From Wylensekiella montiformis (GTDB lineage: Bacteria > Bacillota > Negativicutes > Selenomonadales > Selenomonadaceae), in contig NZ_VUNL01000004.1 in NCBI RefSeq assembly GCF_009697385.1, positions 1 through 64,000 of the forward strand: a stretch of 64,000 bases of DNA, read 5' to 3'. Positions 24,279-33,636 of this stretch are shown piece by piece; position 1 is the first letter of the stretch, and each line of letters opens with the position of its first letter. The notes under the pieces were generated by a model. The model was not told where the DNA came from. It saw nothing but the letters and a program-made list of their open reading frames with translations, and did no database searches. Position numbers and translations under genes: made by a program.

Positions 24279-27080
24279 TCAGATCATATTTGCCATAAAG
24301 CAGATTTCATCCTCATCAACGCGCAGCTTCAGCGTATCATCGAATACTCTGACGGCCTCCCGGACCGCCGACAGCTTGCGCTCATCGAGCTGCCCTCTGT
24401 CGCCCTTATAGACCAGCGGGCTGCGCGTGACAATGCGCTCCAAAGCACAGCCGCAGTGAACGAGCAGGCGGATGCGGAGCGGGTTGGACAGGCGGATGCC
24501 CAGCGTCTTTTCCAGCCGGTAATCGAACTCCATCAAAACGCCCATCACCTTGGCCGGATTCAGATAGGTCAGGAATTTCTGCAGGGACTCCTCGCACAGC
24601 TTCTGCACCACCAGATTGCTCCGGCGCTGCGGCGTCATGGTCACGCGCCGATCCAGCACCAGCTCCGTCAGCAGCTGTTCGCCCGAACCGTCGATCAGCT
24701 GCTCCAGCGGGATAAACGGGATGTCCATTTTCGGCTTTTTCATGCCGACGGCCGCCACGATGCGATAGGTCCGGCTGATCTCTTCCAGCCTTTCCTCCAG
24801 CCGCGACAGGCCGACAGGAAGGACCTCCATCGCCCGCCCCGCATGATGCAGGACATCCTCGACCAGCGTTTTCAGCTTAAGCGCCGCGCCCTGACCGGAC
24901 GAGCAGATCGTAATGATCGCCTCGGGGCTGCCGCCCGCAGGATGTTCTTCCTCCGCGGTATCGACGGCTTCATACCCCTTAAAGCTGCGCAGCGACTCAT
25001 AAATGCCGTCCAGATCCATGCCGGCGATGTCCACCTTGCGCATCGCTTCCAGAATCAATGGCGTCGATACCATGTCCAGCGTCCGGACCGGAATCTTCAG
25101 CTTTTCCGACAGCATGGCGCCGATGTTGCAGAGCGAGCCCATATCCGCCAGGATCAGCACGCCCTTCCGGCAGCTCATGGACCGCAGCATCGCCGCGGTC
25201 TTGTCAAAGATCTCCTGCGGCCCGACCTCCAGCGGCATATCCACGGCGATGATATTCGTATCCATCGAGCTGAACAGCTTTTGCGCCACATCGACCATGG
25301 AGCTGGCCGTGCTTTTCCCATGCGTCGCCACGAGAATGGTGACCTTTTCATCTGAATCGTCCTCATCATCCGCCGATTCCAGCAGCAGCGCAATATATTC
25401 GATTTCGTTAGCCGGCACCTTGATATGGTAATGGTTCTCGATCAGACGGCCGATTTCTCCGGCAACCTGCTGGCATTCCGAGTCCTGCCGCACTGCGCCC
25501 TCGATCTCCGTATGCGTAATGGCTTCGTTGGACTTGGCCCGCTTCAAAAAGGCCGACAAGTGCAGGCTGAACGCATAGAGGAACCGGTCGCGGTAGCTGC
25601 GGTTCATGCGCTTCTGCACATAAAGGGAAATCTGCTCCGAAAAATCAACCAGCGAAGCATCGACGATTTTCAGCAGCCGCTCACGCGTCGTCATATTGAC
25701 CGAATGCTTTTTGTTATACAGATCCTTGACATAGACATTGACATCCGTGGCGACGATCTGCTTGATCAGATCATCGCTGATCCCCTCGCCCTTGAGCAAT
25801 GCCACCTTGTCCTCAACCACCTGATACAGGTTGAAGCCGTTCTCGCTGCCGGACGCATCATCCTCCATCTGAAACGAGCCGCCCGGCGGCGATACGACCA
25901 GCGGCTCGCTGACATACTTCGTGAGCTCCGTCAGGGCCTGCCGGTTCGCCGACAGGGTCAGCAGCCCGTCCTTGACGTTCGGCGGCAGCATCTTAAAATC
26001 CACTTCAATGTAGTTCGGATTGTCGATGCCATTGAGAAACGCCTGCGCGCAGAGCAGCTTGATGTTCGATTTCAGCTGGCCGACATTGCCGCCGCCGATG
26101 CTGCCGATCAGCGCTTTGACCGACTCCACGCTGATGCGGATCGGCTTTTTGACACGCTGCGCCTCATCCATGAACAGCAGCTTCAGGATATCGAGCTTTT
26201 CCTCCAGCGTGCGTTCCGCTAGCGGACGGATCGTGATGATGTTCGGGATGCGCCGCACGAAGGTCTTGGTCAGCGCTGAATCCGGATCTTCCGTCGTCGC
26301 GCCGATGATGAGCACTTTGGCATGGCGGCTGCGGGTCGTCTCTCCGAGCCGGTTGAACGATCCCGTATCCATGAAATAAAAGATCATCTCCTGGCCTTCC
26401 GGCGGGAGGCGGTGAATCTCATCGAGGAACAGAACGCCGCCGTCCGCCTCCTCCACCAGCCCCGCCCGGGACGAATCCGCTCCGGTAAAGGCGCCCTTGA
26501 TATGGCCGAACACATGGGAGATCAGCAGCTGCGGATTATTGTAATAATCCGCACAATTAAATGTCACAAAGGGCGCGTCCTCGGCAAAGCGGTGCATTAC
26601 CTTGCCATAGGAAAACATCAGATGCGCAAACAAAGTCTTGCCCACGCCGGTCTGGCCGACGATCAGCGTATGCAGGCCGTCCGGCGGATAGAGGATCGCC
26701 GCCTTGGCCTGCTCCACCTGCCGTTTGAGGCTCCGGTCCGCGCCGATCAAATGCGCGAACGGATTCGATTCCTCCTCATCGCCGCTCAGTTTCCGGCACT
26801 CATCGATATCGCGGAAAATGCAGGGCTTCGGCCCGAAATCCGTATGAAGCAGCGTTTCCAGCGCATCCCGGTCGAAATACCGCACCGGCCGCCCCGAAAA
26901 CTTCACAATCCGCCCCTGACGATGCAGCTCATTGAGCTCCTTGGAAACATTATTCCGCAGAATGTCCAGCGCCGCCGCGATTTCCTGCGCGTCCAGTCCG
27001 ACTGTCCCCTTCAGCTGCGCCTTGGTATACTTTGTGGATTGTTCCCTGATGTATTGGTAAATACGCTCTCCGCGTCTCAT
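24279..27080 (-). CDS. LevR/ManR-type sigma-54 activator with PTS regulation domains
   Basis: Transcription activator of mannose-family PTS operons. The 933-residue product has an N-terminal winged-helix segment (about 1-75), an AAA+ sigma-54 interaction domain (about 105-350) with Walker [10 protein letters not shown], the sigma-54 contact loop GAFTGAD and Walker [11 protein letters not shown], then PRD1 (about 450-560), a mannose-type IIA domain ([15 protein letters not shown], about 580-700; the His is the likely phosphorylation site), a IIB-like region (about 715-800, with CSSGQGAA) and a C-terminal PRD2 (about 825-930). It sits directly upstream of the PTS operon it presumably controls; a -24/-12 promoter is present there and rpoN is 21 kb away in this window. 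No start problem: the first Met gives a complete N terminus. Confidence 0.93.
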   Translation of the reverse strand: MRRGERIYQYIREQSTKYTKAQLKGTVGLDAQEIAAALDILRNNVSKELNELHRQGRIVKFSGRPVRYFDRDALETLLHTDFGPKPCIFRDIDECRKLSGDEEESNPFAHLIGADRSLKRQVEQAKAAILYPPDGLHTLIVGQTGVGKTLFAHLMFSYGKVMHRFAEDAPFVTFNCADYYNNPQLLISHVFGHIKGAFTGADSSRAGLVEEADGGVLFLDEIHRLPPEGQEMIFYFMDTGSFNRLGETTRSRHAKVLIIGATTEDPDSALTKTFVRRIPNIITIRPLAERTLEEKLDILKLLFMDEAQRVKKPIRISVESVKALIGSIGGGNVGQLKSNIKLLCAQAFLNGIDNPNYIEVDFKMLPPNVKDGLLTLSANRQALTELTKYVSEPLVVSPPGGSFQMEDDASGSENGFNLYQVVEDKVALLKGEGISDDLIKQIVATDVNVYVKDLYNKKHSVNMTTRERLLKIVDASLVDFSEQISLYVQKRMNRSYRDRFLYAFSLHLSAFLKRAKSNEAITHTEIEGAVRQDSECQQVAGEIGRLIENHYHIKVPANEIEYIALLLESADDEDDSDEKVTILVATHGKSTASSMVDVAQKLFSSMDTNIIAVDMPLEVGPQEIFDKTAAMLRSMSCRKGVLILADMGSLCNIGAMLSEKLKIPVRTLDMVSTPLILEAMRKVDIAGMDLDGIYESLRSFKGYEAVDTAEEEHPAGGSPEAIITICSSGQGAALKLKTLVEDVLHHAGRAMEVLPVGLSRLEERLEEISRTYRIVAAVGMKKPKMDIPFIPLEQLIDGSGEQLLTELVLDRRVTMTPQRRSNLVVQKLCEESLQKFLTYLNPAKVMGVLMEFDYRLEKTLGIRLSNPLRIRLLVHCGCALERIVTRSPLVYKGDRGQLDERKLSAVREAVRVFDDTLKLRVDEDEICFMANMI

Positions 27081-27132
27081 CTGTACCGCCTCATTTCTGA
27101 TACTCTTGATTGTATTATTATATCATGTGTAT

Positions 27133-27192
27133 CAAAAAACAGGAAAGATCCCGCCGTGCTCCCGGTCAGGGAGACGGCGAAGCTTCTTTCCT
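27133..27192 (-). terminator. Rho-independent terminator after the secreted protein gene
   Basis: AGGAAAGA at one end pairs with TCTTTCCT at the other, with an inner GCCGT-CTCCC/GGGAG-CACGGC stem, followed on the minus strand by six T. Confidence 0.75.
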
Positions 27193-27209
27193 GCTCCATC
27201 CGCTTTCGC

Positions 27210-27644
27210 TTATTTCTTTTTCGCAGCCGGCTTCTCCGCCTTCTCCTTGAGCGGCGTCAGCGCAAAATTCTGCAGCTGGCCCTTCTTGTCAAAGAGCAGC
27301 GCGCAGCGCACAGCCGGTTCCTTTTCAAAGGTCATGAGATAGATCATCTGATCCGCCTGATCGAAACGGGTCCAGCTCACAAACCGGCGTTCCTTCAGCT
27401 GTCCCAGCCGGCTGGCGATATCGCCGCTCAGTGTATTGAGCTTCGCCTTGTCTATCTCTTTCTGCGCATCGCCGGCCATCAGTTTCAATGCCGCGGAAGA
27501 GTCCCGTTTCACCAGCATCGTGTCTACCCATTTTCCAGCGATATCCTGTTCCCCCGAAAAAGCCGCGGCATCCGGCGAAGCGGCCATCGCCGTACCGGAG
27601 AGGAGCAGAACGATCAGCGCTGCTGCAGCGATATATTTTTTCAT
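27210..27644 (-). CDS. Small secreted or periplasmic protein, function unknown
   Basis: A 144-residue protein with a clear signal peptide (KKYIAAAALIVLLLSGTAMA, cleavage predicted after residue 21) and a Lys/Ala-rich C terminus (EKPAAKKK). The middle (GKWVDTMLVKRDSSAALKLM, then ERRFVSWTRFDQADQMIYL and ALLFDKKGQLQNFAL) resembles small NTF2-like domains such as DUF3887/DUF4019, but this is a weak impression. It is monocistronic, with its own terminator, between the activator gene and copA. Confidence 0.65.
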   Translation of the reverse strand: MKKYIAAAALIVLLLSGTAMAASPDAAAFSGEQDIAGKWVDTMLVKRDSSAALKLMAGDAQKEIDKAKLNTLSGDIASRLGQLKERRFVSWTRFDQADQMIYLMTFEKEPAVRCALLFDKKGQLQNFALTPLKEKAEKPAAKKK

Positions 27645-27746
27645 GAAAAAACCACCTTTCCTGTTCTTTTTATTGTATCATATCCGCCGGAAAAAACAAC
27701 GAAAAAGCGGCGCCTGCCTCTTTGGGAAAGCGCCGCCCGCAAGGGA

Positions 27747-27950
27747 TCAACCGACAAGCTCGTAGCCAGCTTCCTCTATGACCTTCTGAAACTCTGCCCG
27801 CGGGATATCCCGGTCGGCCCTGACGTTCGCCGTGCCCTGCTCAAGATCCACATGGACCTCGCAGACGCCCTGCATCGCCGACAAAGCCTCGGTTACATGC
27901 TTCTGGCAATGCGCACACATCATACCCTGAATGTTCAATGTTGTTTCCAT
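27747..27950 (-). CDS. copZ: Possible CopZ chaperone from an internal start in copA
   Basis: In frame with copA, ATG 27948-27950 is preceded by AGAGGAG with a 6-nt spacer, and the 67-residue product METTLNIQGMMCAHCQ...YELVG is a complete heavy-metal-associated domain with the CxxC copper site. Such spacing is as good as that of ordinary starts in this genome. Separate translation would yield free CopZ beside the fused form; the sequence cannot show whether both are made. Confidence 0.5.
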   Translation of the reverse strand: METTLNIQGMMCAHCQKHVTEALSAMQGVCEVHVDLEQGTANVRADRDIPRAEFQKVIEEAGYELVG

Positions 27951-30293
27951 ACTGCACTCCTCTTTCTGAATTCTTCCTTCTTTTTCCTGCTGTTCTGTCT
28001 GCGGCAGCGCGTCCGGGCGGAACCGGCGCAGGCGCAGAGCGTTGAGGCACACGCTGACGCTGGACAGGCTCATGGCCGCAGCGCCGGCTATCGGCGAAAG
28101 CCGAAGGCCGAAGGACGGGAAAAACACGCCCGCGGCCAGCGGGATACAGACCACATTGTAAAAGAACGCCCAGAACAGATTCTGCCGGATGTTGCGGATC
28201 ACGGCTCGGGAAAGCCTCACCGCACTGACTGCATCCAAAAGATCGCTGCGCATCAGCACCGCATCGGCGCTTTCGATGGCCACATCCGTCCCCGCGCCGA
28301 TCGCGATGCCGACATCCGCCTGCGCCAGTGCCGGCGCATCATTGATGCCGTCGCCGATCATCGCCACCTTATGTCCGGCAGCCTGCAGCGCAGCGATATG
28401 CTGCGCCTTGTTCTGCGGCAGCACGCCGGCGATCACCCGCGGGATGTCCAGACGGCGGCGGATCGCTTCCGCCGTGCGGGCATTGTCTCCCGTCAGCATG
28501 ATCACATCGATGCCCATCTGCCGGAAACGTCGGATGGCCCCGGCGCTCGTCGGCTTTTCCACATCCGCCGCGCCGATGAGGCCGGCAGCCGTTCCGCCGC
28601 AGGCAAACAAAAGCGGCGTGCATCCCGAATCGGCCAGCGCGTTCAGCCGCTGTTCATACGGAGTCATATCGATGCCCTGCTCCCGCAAAAACTCCGCATT
28701 GCCGGCCAGCCAGACCGCACCGGACGACTCCGCCCGGACGCCGCGTCCGGCGATCGCTTCAAAATGCTCCATCGGCTGCGGCGCGATTCCCCTTGCCGCC
28801 ACATACGACGTAACCGCCTCAGCCAATGGATGCTCACTGCCCTGCTCCAATCCCGCCGCTGCCGCAAGGAACAGCGCCTCGTCCATGCCAAACGGGTCCA
28901 CCGCAGTGACCCGCGGCCGCCCTTCCGTGATCGTACCGGTTTTATCCATGACCACCGTATCGATGTCATGGGCCCTTTCGAGCGCTTCCCCCGACTTGAT
29001 CAGAATCCCGTTTTCTGCACCCTTGCCCGTGCCGACCATGATGGCCACCGGCGTCGCCAGTCCGAGCGCACAGGGACAGGAAATCACGAGAACCGCAATC
29101 GCCGAAGAAAACGCGAACTCCGTCCCCGCGCCGAGCGCCAGCCAGACCGCACCGGTTATCGCGGCCACAAGCATCACCGCCGGAACGAATACCCCGGCGA
29201 TCCGGTCCGCCATACGCGCAATCGGAGCCTTCGAGGCGCTGGCCTCATCGACCAGCCGGATGATCTGACGGATCGTCGTATCTTCGCCGACGCGGTCCGC
29301 GCGGAACCGGATAAATCCGGTCTGATTGATCGTCGCGGAAATGACCGCATCGCCGGCCGCCTTCGCGACGGGCATGCTCTCGCCGGAAATAGCCGACTCA
29401 TCGACGCTTGTCGATCCATACAAAATCGTTCCGTCTGCAGGAATCTGCTCGCCGGGACGCACTACGACCGTATCGCCGGCCGCCAGTTCAGACACCGGAA
29501 CGACCGTCTCCGTGCCATCACGCAGAACCGTCGCCTGCTTCGGCGCGAGATCCATGAGCGCTTCCAGCGCCCGCCCGGTCTGCCGCTTGGCGCGAGCCTC
29601 CAGATATTTACCGACCGTGATGAGCGTGACAATCATGCCGGCCGACTCAAAATAAAGATTCCTGCTGTAGCCGGCCGCCAGCTCCATATCGCCATGCCCC
29701 AGACCCCAGCCCATGCGGAAAATCGCAAAAACGCCAAACAGCGCCGAGGCCATCGAGCCCATGCCGACCAGCGTGTCCATATTGGGCGCGCCCTGCAGCA
29801 AGGTGCGGAACCCCACGATATAAAACCTGCGGTTCAGATACATGATGGGGAGCACCAGCAAAAACTGCGCAAAGGCGAAGCTGACCGCGTTTTCCGGACC
29901 GTCAAAAACCTCCCGCACGAGTTCCGGCACCGGGAGGCCCAGCCATGCAAGAACCGTGCTGTGCATGGAAAGATACAGAACCGGCAGCAGAAACAGCACC
30001 GAACGCCACAGCCGGGAATACAGCTCCTCCGCCTGCCGCTCGGACACATTCTTCTCCGGCGCAGCCGGCGCGTCCGCCCTGCCCGGGAGGGACGCGCCGT
30101 ACCCCGCCTGCTTTACCGCAGCGATGATCGCCGCCTCACTCGTCTTTTTCTCGTCAAATTCCAGCTGCATGCTGCCCGTCAGCAGATTCACCTGAACCGC
30201 GCGGGTTCCCACAAGCTTCTCCACTGCCCGCTGAACCCGCGACGAACACGCCGAACAGGTCATGCCGGTGACTTCAAATTTCTCCTTTTTCAT
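27747..30293 (-). CDS. copA: Copper-exporting P1B ATPase fused to a C-terminal CopZ-like domain
   Basis: Exports Cu(I) from the cytoplasm. The 848-residue product has an N-terminal heavy-metal-binding domain (GMTCSACSSR, about 10), eight membrane helices, phosphatase motif GESMPVA, ion-binding CPCALGLATP (about 410), phosphorylation site DKTGTITEG (about 450), HP motif SEHPLAEA, and GDGINDAPALAQAD (about 660). Unusually, a charged linker (QTEQQEKEGRIQKEE) joins the last helix to a second metal-binding domain of 67 residues containing GMMCAHCQKHV, which matches a stand-alone CopZ chaperone. The start of that domain is an ATG (27950) with its own GAGGAG site. It follows csoR by 25 bp and is in its operon. 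Confidence 0.95.
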   Translation of the reverse strand: MKKEKFEVTGMTCSACSSRVQRAVEKLVGTRAVQVNLLTGSMQLEFDEKKTSEAAIIAAVKQAGYGASLPGRADAPAAPEKNVSERQAEELYSRLWRSVLFLLPVLYLSMHSTVLAWLGLPVPELVREVFDGPENAVSFAFAQFLLVLPIMYLNRRFYIVGFRTLLQGAPNMDTLVGMGSMASALFGVFAIFRMGWGLGHGDMELAAGYSRNLYFESAGMIVTLITVGKYLEARAKRQTGRALEALMDLAPKQATVLRDGTETVVPVSELAAGDTVVVRPGEQIPADGTILYGSTSVDESAISGESMPVAKAAGDAVISATINQTGFIRFRADRVGEDTTIRQIIRLVDEASASKAPIARMADRIAGVFVPAVMLVAAITGAVWLALGAGTEFAFSSAIAVLVISCPCALGLATPVAIMVGTGKGAENGILIKSGEALERAHDIDTVVMDKTGTITEGRPRVTAVDPFGMDEALFLAAAAGLEQGSEHPLAEAVTSYVAARGIAPQPMEHFEAIAGRGVRAESSGAVWLAGNAEFLREQGIDMTPYEQRLNALADSGCTPLLFACGGTAAGLIGAADVEKPTSAGAIRRFRQMGIDVIMLTGDNARTAEAIRRRLDIPRVIAGVLPQNKAQHIAALQAAGHKVAMIGDGINDAPALAQADVGIAIGAGTDVAIESADAVLMRSDLLDAVSAVRLSRAVIRNIRQNLFWAFFYNVVCIPLAAGVFFPSFGLRLSPIAGAAAMSLSSVSVCLNALRLRRFRPDALPQTEQQEKEGRIQKEECSMETTLNIQGMMCAHCQKHVTEALSAMQGVCEVHVDLEQGTANVRADRDIPRAEFQKVIEEAGYELVG

Positions 30294-30318
30294 CGCCGCT
30301 CCTTTCTCATCCCCGCGC

Positions 30319-30642
30319 TCATTTCATCACCTTCTGCAGCAGCGCGCAAAGCTCGTCCACTGCCTCGTCATGACCGGCGCGGATATCTTCGACCACACAG
30401 CTGTGAATATGACGATTCAACAGCTCCTTGGTAAACGCATGCAGCGCAGCCTGCACCGCACTGACCTGTGTCAGGATATCCACGCAGTACCGGTCGTCCT
30501 CCACCATCTTGTGAATCCCGCGAATCTGCCCCTCGATTCGGTTCAGCCGCCGGATCAGGCACTGATATTCCTCGCCGTTCCGGTCCCGGAACTTATGTCT
30601 TACCTCCTGACAGCAGCCCGTTCTCTTTCCGTCCGCTTCCAT
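30319..30642 (-). CDS. csoR: CsoR family copper-sensing repressor
   Basis: All-helical repressor that leaves DNA when it binds Cu(I). The 107-residue product shows the family core LIRRLNRIEGQIRGIHKMVE and the Cys-His-Cys copper site (YCVDIL, about residue 46; NRHIHSC with His and Cys, about 71-75). The ATG at 30642 has AGGAGG 8 nt upstream; an upstream GTG overlaps that site. Two operator-like sites of the form TACCC-N5-GGGTA lie in its promoter, so it probably represses itself and copA. An N-terminal extension contains an extra CC pair whose role is unknown. Confidence 0.92.
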   Translation of the reverse strand: MEADGKRTGCCQEVRHKFRDRNGEEYQCLIRRLNRIEGQIRGIHKMVEDDRYCVDILTQVSAVQAALHAFTKELLNRHIHSCVVEDIRAGHDEAVDELCALLQKVMK

Positions 30643-30665
30643 CCGGTTCACCTCCTGTCTTCATA

Positions 30666-30680
30666 TACCCTATGCCGGTA
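30666..30680. promoter_or_regulatory. CsoR operator-like site 1 (imperfect)
   Basis: TACCC-TATGC-CGGTA is a near-palindrome of the CsoR class between the -10 element and the csoR ribosome site. Confidence 0.6.
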
Positions 30681-30708
30681 TCATATACCCTATATGGGTA
30701 TATGTCAA
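30680..30708 (-). promoter_or_regulatory. Promoter of csoR-copA
   Basis: On the minus strand, TTGACA (30703-30708), 17-nt spacer filled by the operator, TATGAT (30680-30685). Confidence 0.85.
30686..30700. promoter_or_regulatory. CsoR operator-like site 2 (perfect palindrome)
   Basis: TACCC-TATAT-GGGTA is a perfect dyad that occupies the spacer between the -35 and -10 elements, ideal for repression by occlusion. Confidence 0.8.
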
Positions 30709-30716
30709 GCAAAAAG

Positions 30717-30746
30717 AAAACAGCCGGTTTTTTTACCCCGGCTGTC
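30717..30746 (-). terminator. Terminator overlapping the end of the HD-GYP gene
   Basis: ACAGCCGG pairs with CCGGCTGT and the TAA stop of the HD-GYP gene lies inside the loop; a short T-run follows on the minus strand. Confidence 0.7.
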
Positions 30747-31824
30747 CCGCCTGTATCGCTGTCCGTATCTGATCTTCCTCCTGATCGTGCTCATGCAGCA
30801 GATAATCCACATCCTCATCGATAATCTGCACCATGACCTTCACGAAGCGCGGATCAAACTGCGATCCCGCGCCCCTCAGAAGCTCCTCACGCGCCACATG
30901 CTGCGGCAGAATATCGCGGTAGCTGCGCCGCGATGTCATAGCATCGTAAGAATCCGCCACGGCGATAATGCGCGCATAAACCGGAATGGCCTCGCCGGCC
31001 ATCCCGTCCGGATAGCCCCGGCCGTCAAAGCGCTCATGATGCGAACGGGCGCCAATAGCCAGCTCCGGAAACTCCTCGACCTGTCCCAGAATCTTCGAGC
31101 CGATCACCGTATGTTCGCGAATCTTCGCATACTCCTCTTCCGTAAGGCGGTCCGGCTTATTGATGATCGCCTCCGGCACGCCGATCTTGCCAATATCATG
31201 CAGCAGGCCCATCTGATAAATTTTCACTTTCTCCTCGTTCTGCCAGCCGATTCTGGCGGAGATCATGCGGGCATAGCGGGCAACCCGGCGCGAATGGCCG
31301 CGCGTATACGCATCCTTGGCATCGATCGTCTCCGACAGCGCCATGACCATCTGCCCGAACAGCCGCCGGCTGGATTCCAGCCGCTCCTCAGCGAGCTTTG
31401 TCTGCCGCCGGACCTCACTGCGCAGATGGCGGTGCAGATACTCCAGCTCCAATACCTGCTCGACTTTTTTGACCACGATGATCGGCACAAACGGCTTGCG
31501 GATAATATCAAACGCACCGGCCATAGTAATGGCCGCTTCGGCCTTCTGACTCTGATCCGTCGTCATCATGATGACCGGAATGCTTCGCAGCTTCTCATCC
31601 TCATGGATACAGCGCAGCAGCTCAAAGCCATCGCTGTCCGGAAGCGCCGTCGAAAGCAACACCAGATCCACAGCATTCCATCTCAGATACGTCAGCAGCT
31701 CCCTTCCCGCCGACAGCCCCGTAAAGGTAACGCGCGAGGACAAGATCTGCCGAAGCTTCCGAAGAGCCTCCCCGCTGCCATCCACGGCCAGTACCGACGT
31801 CTGCCGCATCTGATAGATTTGCAT
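30733..31824 (-). CDS. HD-GYP phosphodiesterase with degenerate receiver domain
   Basis: Predicted cyclic di-GMP phosphodiesterase, 363 residues. The N-terminal receiver-like domain (about 1-125) keeps one acidic pocket residue (Asp15) and Lys110 in IRKPF, but the phospho-acceptor position is Ser58 (LVLLSTALPDSDGFE, normally LLDxxMPxxDGFE), so it is unlikely to be phosphorylated in the usual way. A helical linker leads to the HD-GYP domain (about 155-345) with intact motifs: HSRRVARYA, LLHDIGKIGVPE, HERFDGRGYPDG and ADSYDAMTS. It acts in the opposite direction to the three diguanylate cyclases at 15340-20154. No histidine kinase is adjacent; it appears monocistronic. Confidence 0.9.
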   Translation of the reverse strand: MQIYQMRQTSVLAVDGSGEALRKLRQILSSRVTFTGLSAGRELLTYLRWNAVDLVLLSTALPDSDGFELLRCIHEDEKLRSIPVIMMTTDQSQKAEAAITMAGAFDIIRKPFVPIIVVKKVEQVLELEYLHRHLRSEVRRQTKLAEERLESSRRLFGQMVMALSETIDAKDAYTRGHSRRVARYARMISARIGWQNEEKVKIYQMGLLHDIGKIGVPEAIINKPDRLTEEEYAKIREHTVIGSKILGQVEEFPELAIGARSHHERFDGRGYPDGMAGEAIPVYARIIAVADSYDAMTSRRSYRDILPQHVAREELLRGAGSQFDPRFVKVMVQIIDEDVDYLLHEHDQEEDQIRTAIQAGQPG

Positions 31825-31908
31825 TCTCTCATCCCCCCCTGTTCCTCAAACGATATTCTCCCCCAAACAGCTTATTCTATTCTGCCCTGTTTTTCTGAAA
31901 AAATCAAG

Positions 31909-33618
31909 TCAGCCGGCATCCTGCCCGATCTGGCGCACGATCCATGTGCCGACAGTCCGGGAAAGACGGCCGATTTCCTCAATGCGGGCGCTGTCCTTCC
32001 CGTAAATCTCCCGCACCGCAGGCCCCGTCACCGCTTCCGGCAAAACGCTGTTGATCAGTCCGACCAGTTTCACCCCATGACGGCGCAGCGTCCGCGCGGC
32101 GGCAGCGGCATCCTGCACGGCTGACTCGCCCATATAACGGCGGCCCGGCCGGAGACCGTCCGCCGAAAGCCCCAGATCGTCGCCGGGCCGGGCGTCAGTC
32201 AGAACGAGCATCAGCGAGGAACGTCCCTCCTGCCGCAGCATCCGCTCCGCCCCGGCAAGAGCCAGTCCGTCACGGTTCCAGCCCTGCGCCGAATAATCGA
32301 AAATCCCCTCACAGCTTTCCTCTTCCAATGCCTTGAGCTGACAGAACACCGTAACGCCGTGGGTACTACAGAACGATACAACCTGAACCGGTATATGGCA
32401 CAGGCAAAGGGCCGACGCGATGGCATAGGCCTGCGAAGCGATCAGCGCCTGCTGGCCGACTCTCGATTCGGAGGCGTCGAGCAGCAGCATGACATCAAAC
32501 GATGCCCTGCTGCACTCGCGCCGCAGAGTAAAGACCCGGCTGTCATTCTGTTTCAGGGCCTGCCAGACGAGTCCGGGACGAAAGCATCCGGTCTTCCCGC
32601 GAAGCTCCACAGGCTGACGACAGACGGACAGGCTGCTCTGCACCCTGCGGCGCAGCTGGCGGATCGCCAGCCGGTAACGGGTCCGGTTCGCCGCAAAAAA
32701 CGCCCGGTTCGCCGCATGGCTTCCGGCTTCATTTTTCCCGCCGCGGGCAAAATAGAGCTGCGCGCGGCGATGTGCGCCGACGCAAAGCTCCCGCTCAATC
32801 TGGAGGCGTTTCGTTTCGCTGAAAAGAGGATTGCCGAAGGTCTGGCGAACCTCCGCCAAAGCCCGCTGCGCGCCAGCGCTTCCGTCCCATCCGCGAAACG
32901 TTTCCGCCGGAAGCGCCCCGCCATGCTCCGCCGGAAGCGCCGCCTGAAGACGCCGCATGCCGGCCCCGCGGCGCTGCTCTGCCGGCAGAATACGGCGCAG
33001 CCAGGCATTCAGCCGGCTGCCCAGCGAAATATGCCAGACGCGCCGATGACGAAGATCGGCAAAGCGAAAGACGAAAAAACGCCGGAGAACATCCTCCGTG
33101 TGTCCGATGATTTCTTCCGTAGTAAGGCGGCCCGGATACTTCAGCGCCTCATACAAGGCTTTATCCCAGGGATTCCGTATGCCCGGCCTTCCCGTCAGCA
33201 CCTCGCGGCAGCGGCCTGCCTTCAGCGTATGAATCAGCTCGCTGCGCATCATCAGCTGCTGCATCGGCAGATCCTCCTGATCCAGCAGAAAGCGGCGGGC
33301 ATGCTCCCGGCGCAGGTCGGCCATCACCGGCCGCTGCGGGAGTTCACGGTCATATACGGCATGCTCTATCCCCAGCCACAAAATATCCGAAAACAATTCC
33401 CGCAGCAGCGACTCATCGAGCCGGCAGACATACGCATGCAGCAGCTGCTGATCGTAAAACCTGTGCGCAAACCCGACCACCGAGTTCAGATAAAGATCCG
33501 GACTGCCGTCCCTGTGAAACGCCAGAAAATCCGGAAGGAAGCCGTACTCCCCCGCCGCCGTCCAGACCATATTCAGCGCCCGGCGCTGACGGGTGCCGCG
33601 TCCCCAAATCTCTTCCAT
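31909..33618 (-). CDS. von Willebrand A domain protein paired with a MoxR-type ATPase
   Basis: A 569-residue protein with a long Arg-rich N-terminal region and a C-terminal vWA domain (about 380-560). The metal-ion site DxSxS is present as LLLDASESR (about 388), with LVLTDARPGDD as the later Asp motif. It overlaps none of its neighbours and lies 18 bp downstream of the MoxR-type ATPase gene; such pairs act as ATPase-driven chaperones that insert cofactors or activate enzymes (the CbbQ-CbbO and NorQ-NorD types). The target here is not apparent: no metalloenzyme or rubisco-like gene is nearby. The N-terminal half is not recognised. Confidence 0.8.
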   Translation of the reverse strand: MEEIWGRGTRQRRALNMVWTAAGEYGFLPDFLAFHRDGSPDLYLNSVVGFAHRFYDQQLLHAYVCRLDESLLRELFSDILWLGIEHAVYDRELPQRPVMADLRREHARRFLLDQEDLPMQQLMMRSELIHTLKAGRCREVLTGRPGIRNPWDKALYEALKYPGRLTTEEIIGHTEDVLRRFFVFRFADLRHRRVWHISLGSRLNAWLRRILPAEQRRGAGMRRLQAALPAEHGGALPAETFRGWDGSAGAQRALAEVRQTFGNPLFSETKRLQIERELCVGAHRRAQLYFARGGKNEAGSHAANRAFFAANRTRYRLAIRQLRRRVQSSLSVCRQPVELRGKTGCFRPGLVWQALKQNDSRVFTLRRECSRASFDVMLLLDASESRVGQQALIASQAYAIASALCLCHIPVQVVSFCSTHGVTVFCQLKALEEESCEGIFDYSAQGWNRDGLALAGAERMLRQEGRSSLMLVLTDARPGDDLGLSADGLRPGRRYMGESAVQDAAAAARTLRRHGVKLVGLINSVLPEAVTGPAVREIYGKDSARIEEIGRLSRTVGTWIVRQIGQDAG

Positions 33619-33636
33619 GACGATCCTCCCGGCGGA

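Noticed and set aside
26322-30434. Very long plus-strand open frame (1370 codons)
   Set aside because: It lies opposite the activator, the secreted protein gene and copA, all of which have clear motifs and ribosome sites; the translation is Arg/His/Gln-rich with no recognisable domain. It is a GC-rich antisense shadow.
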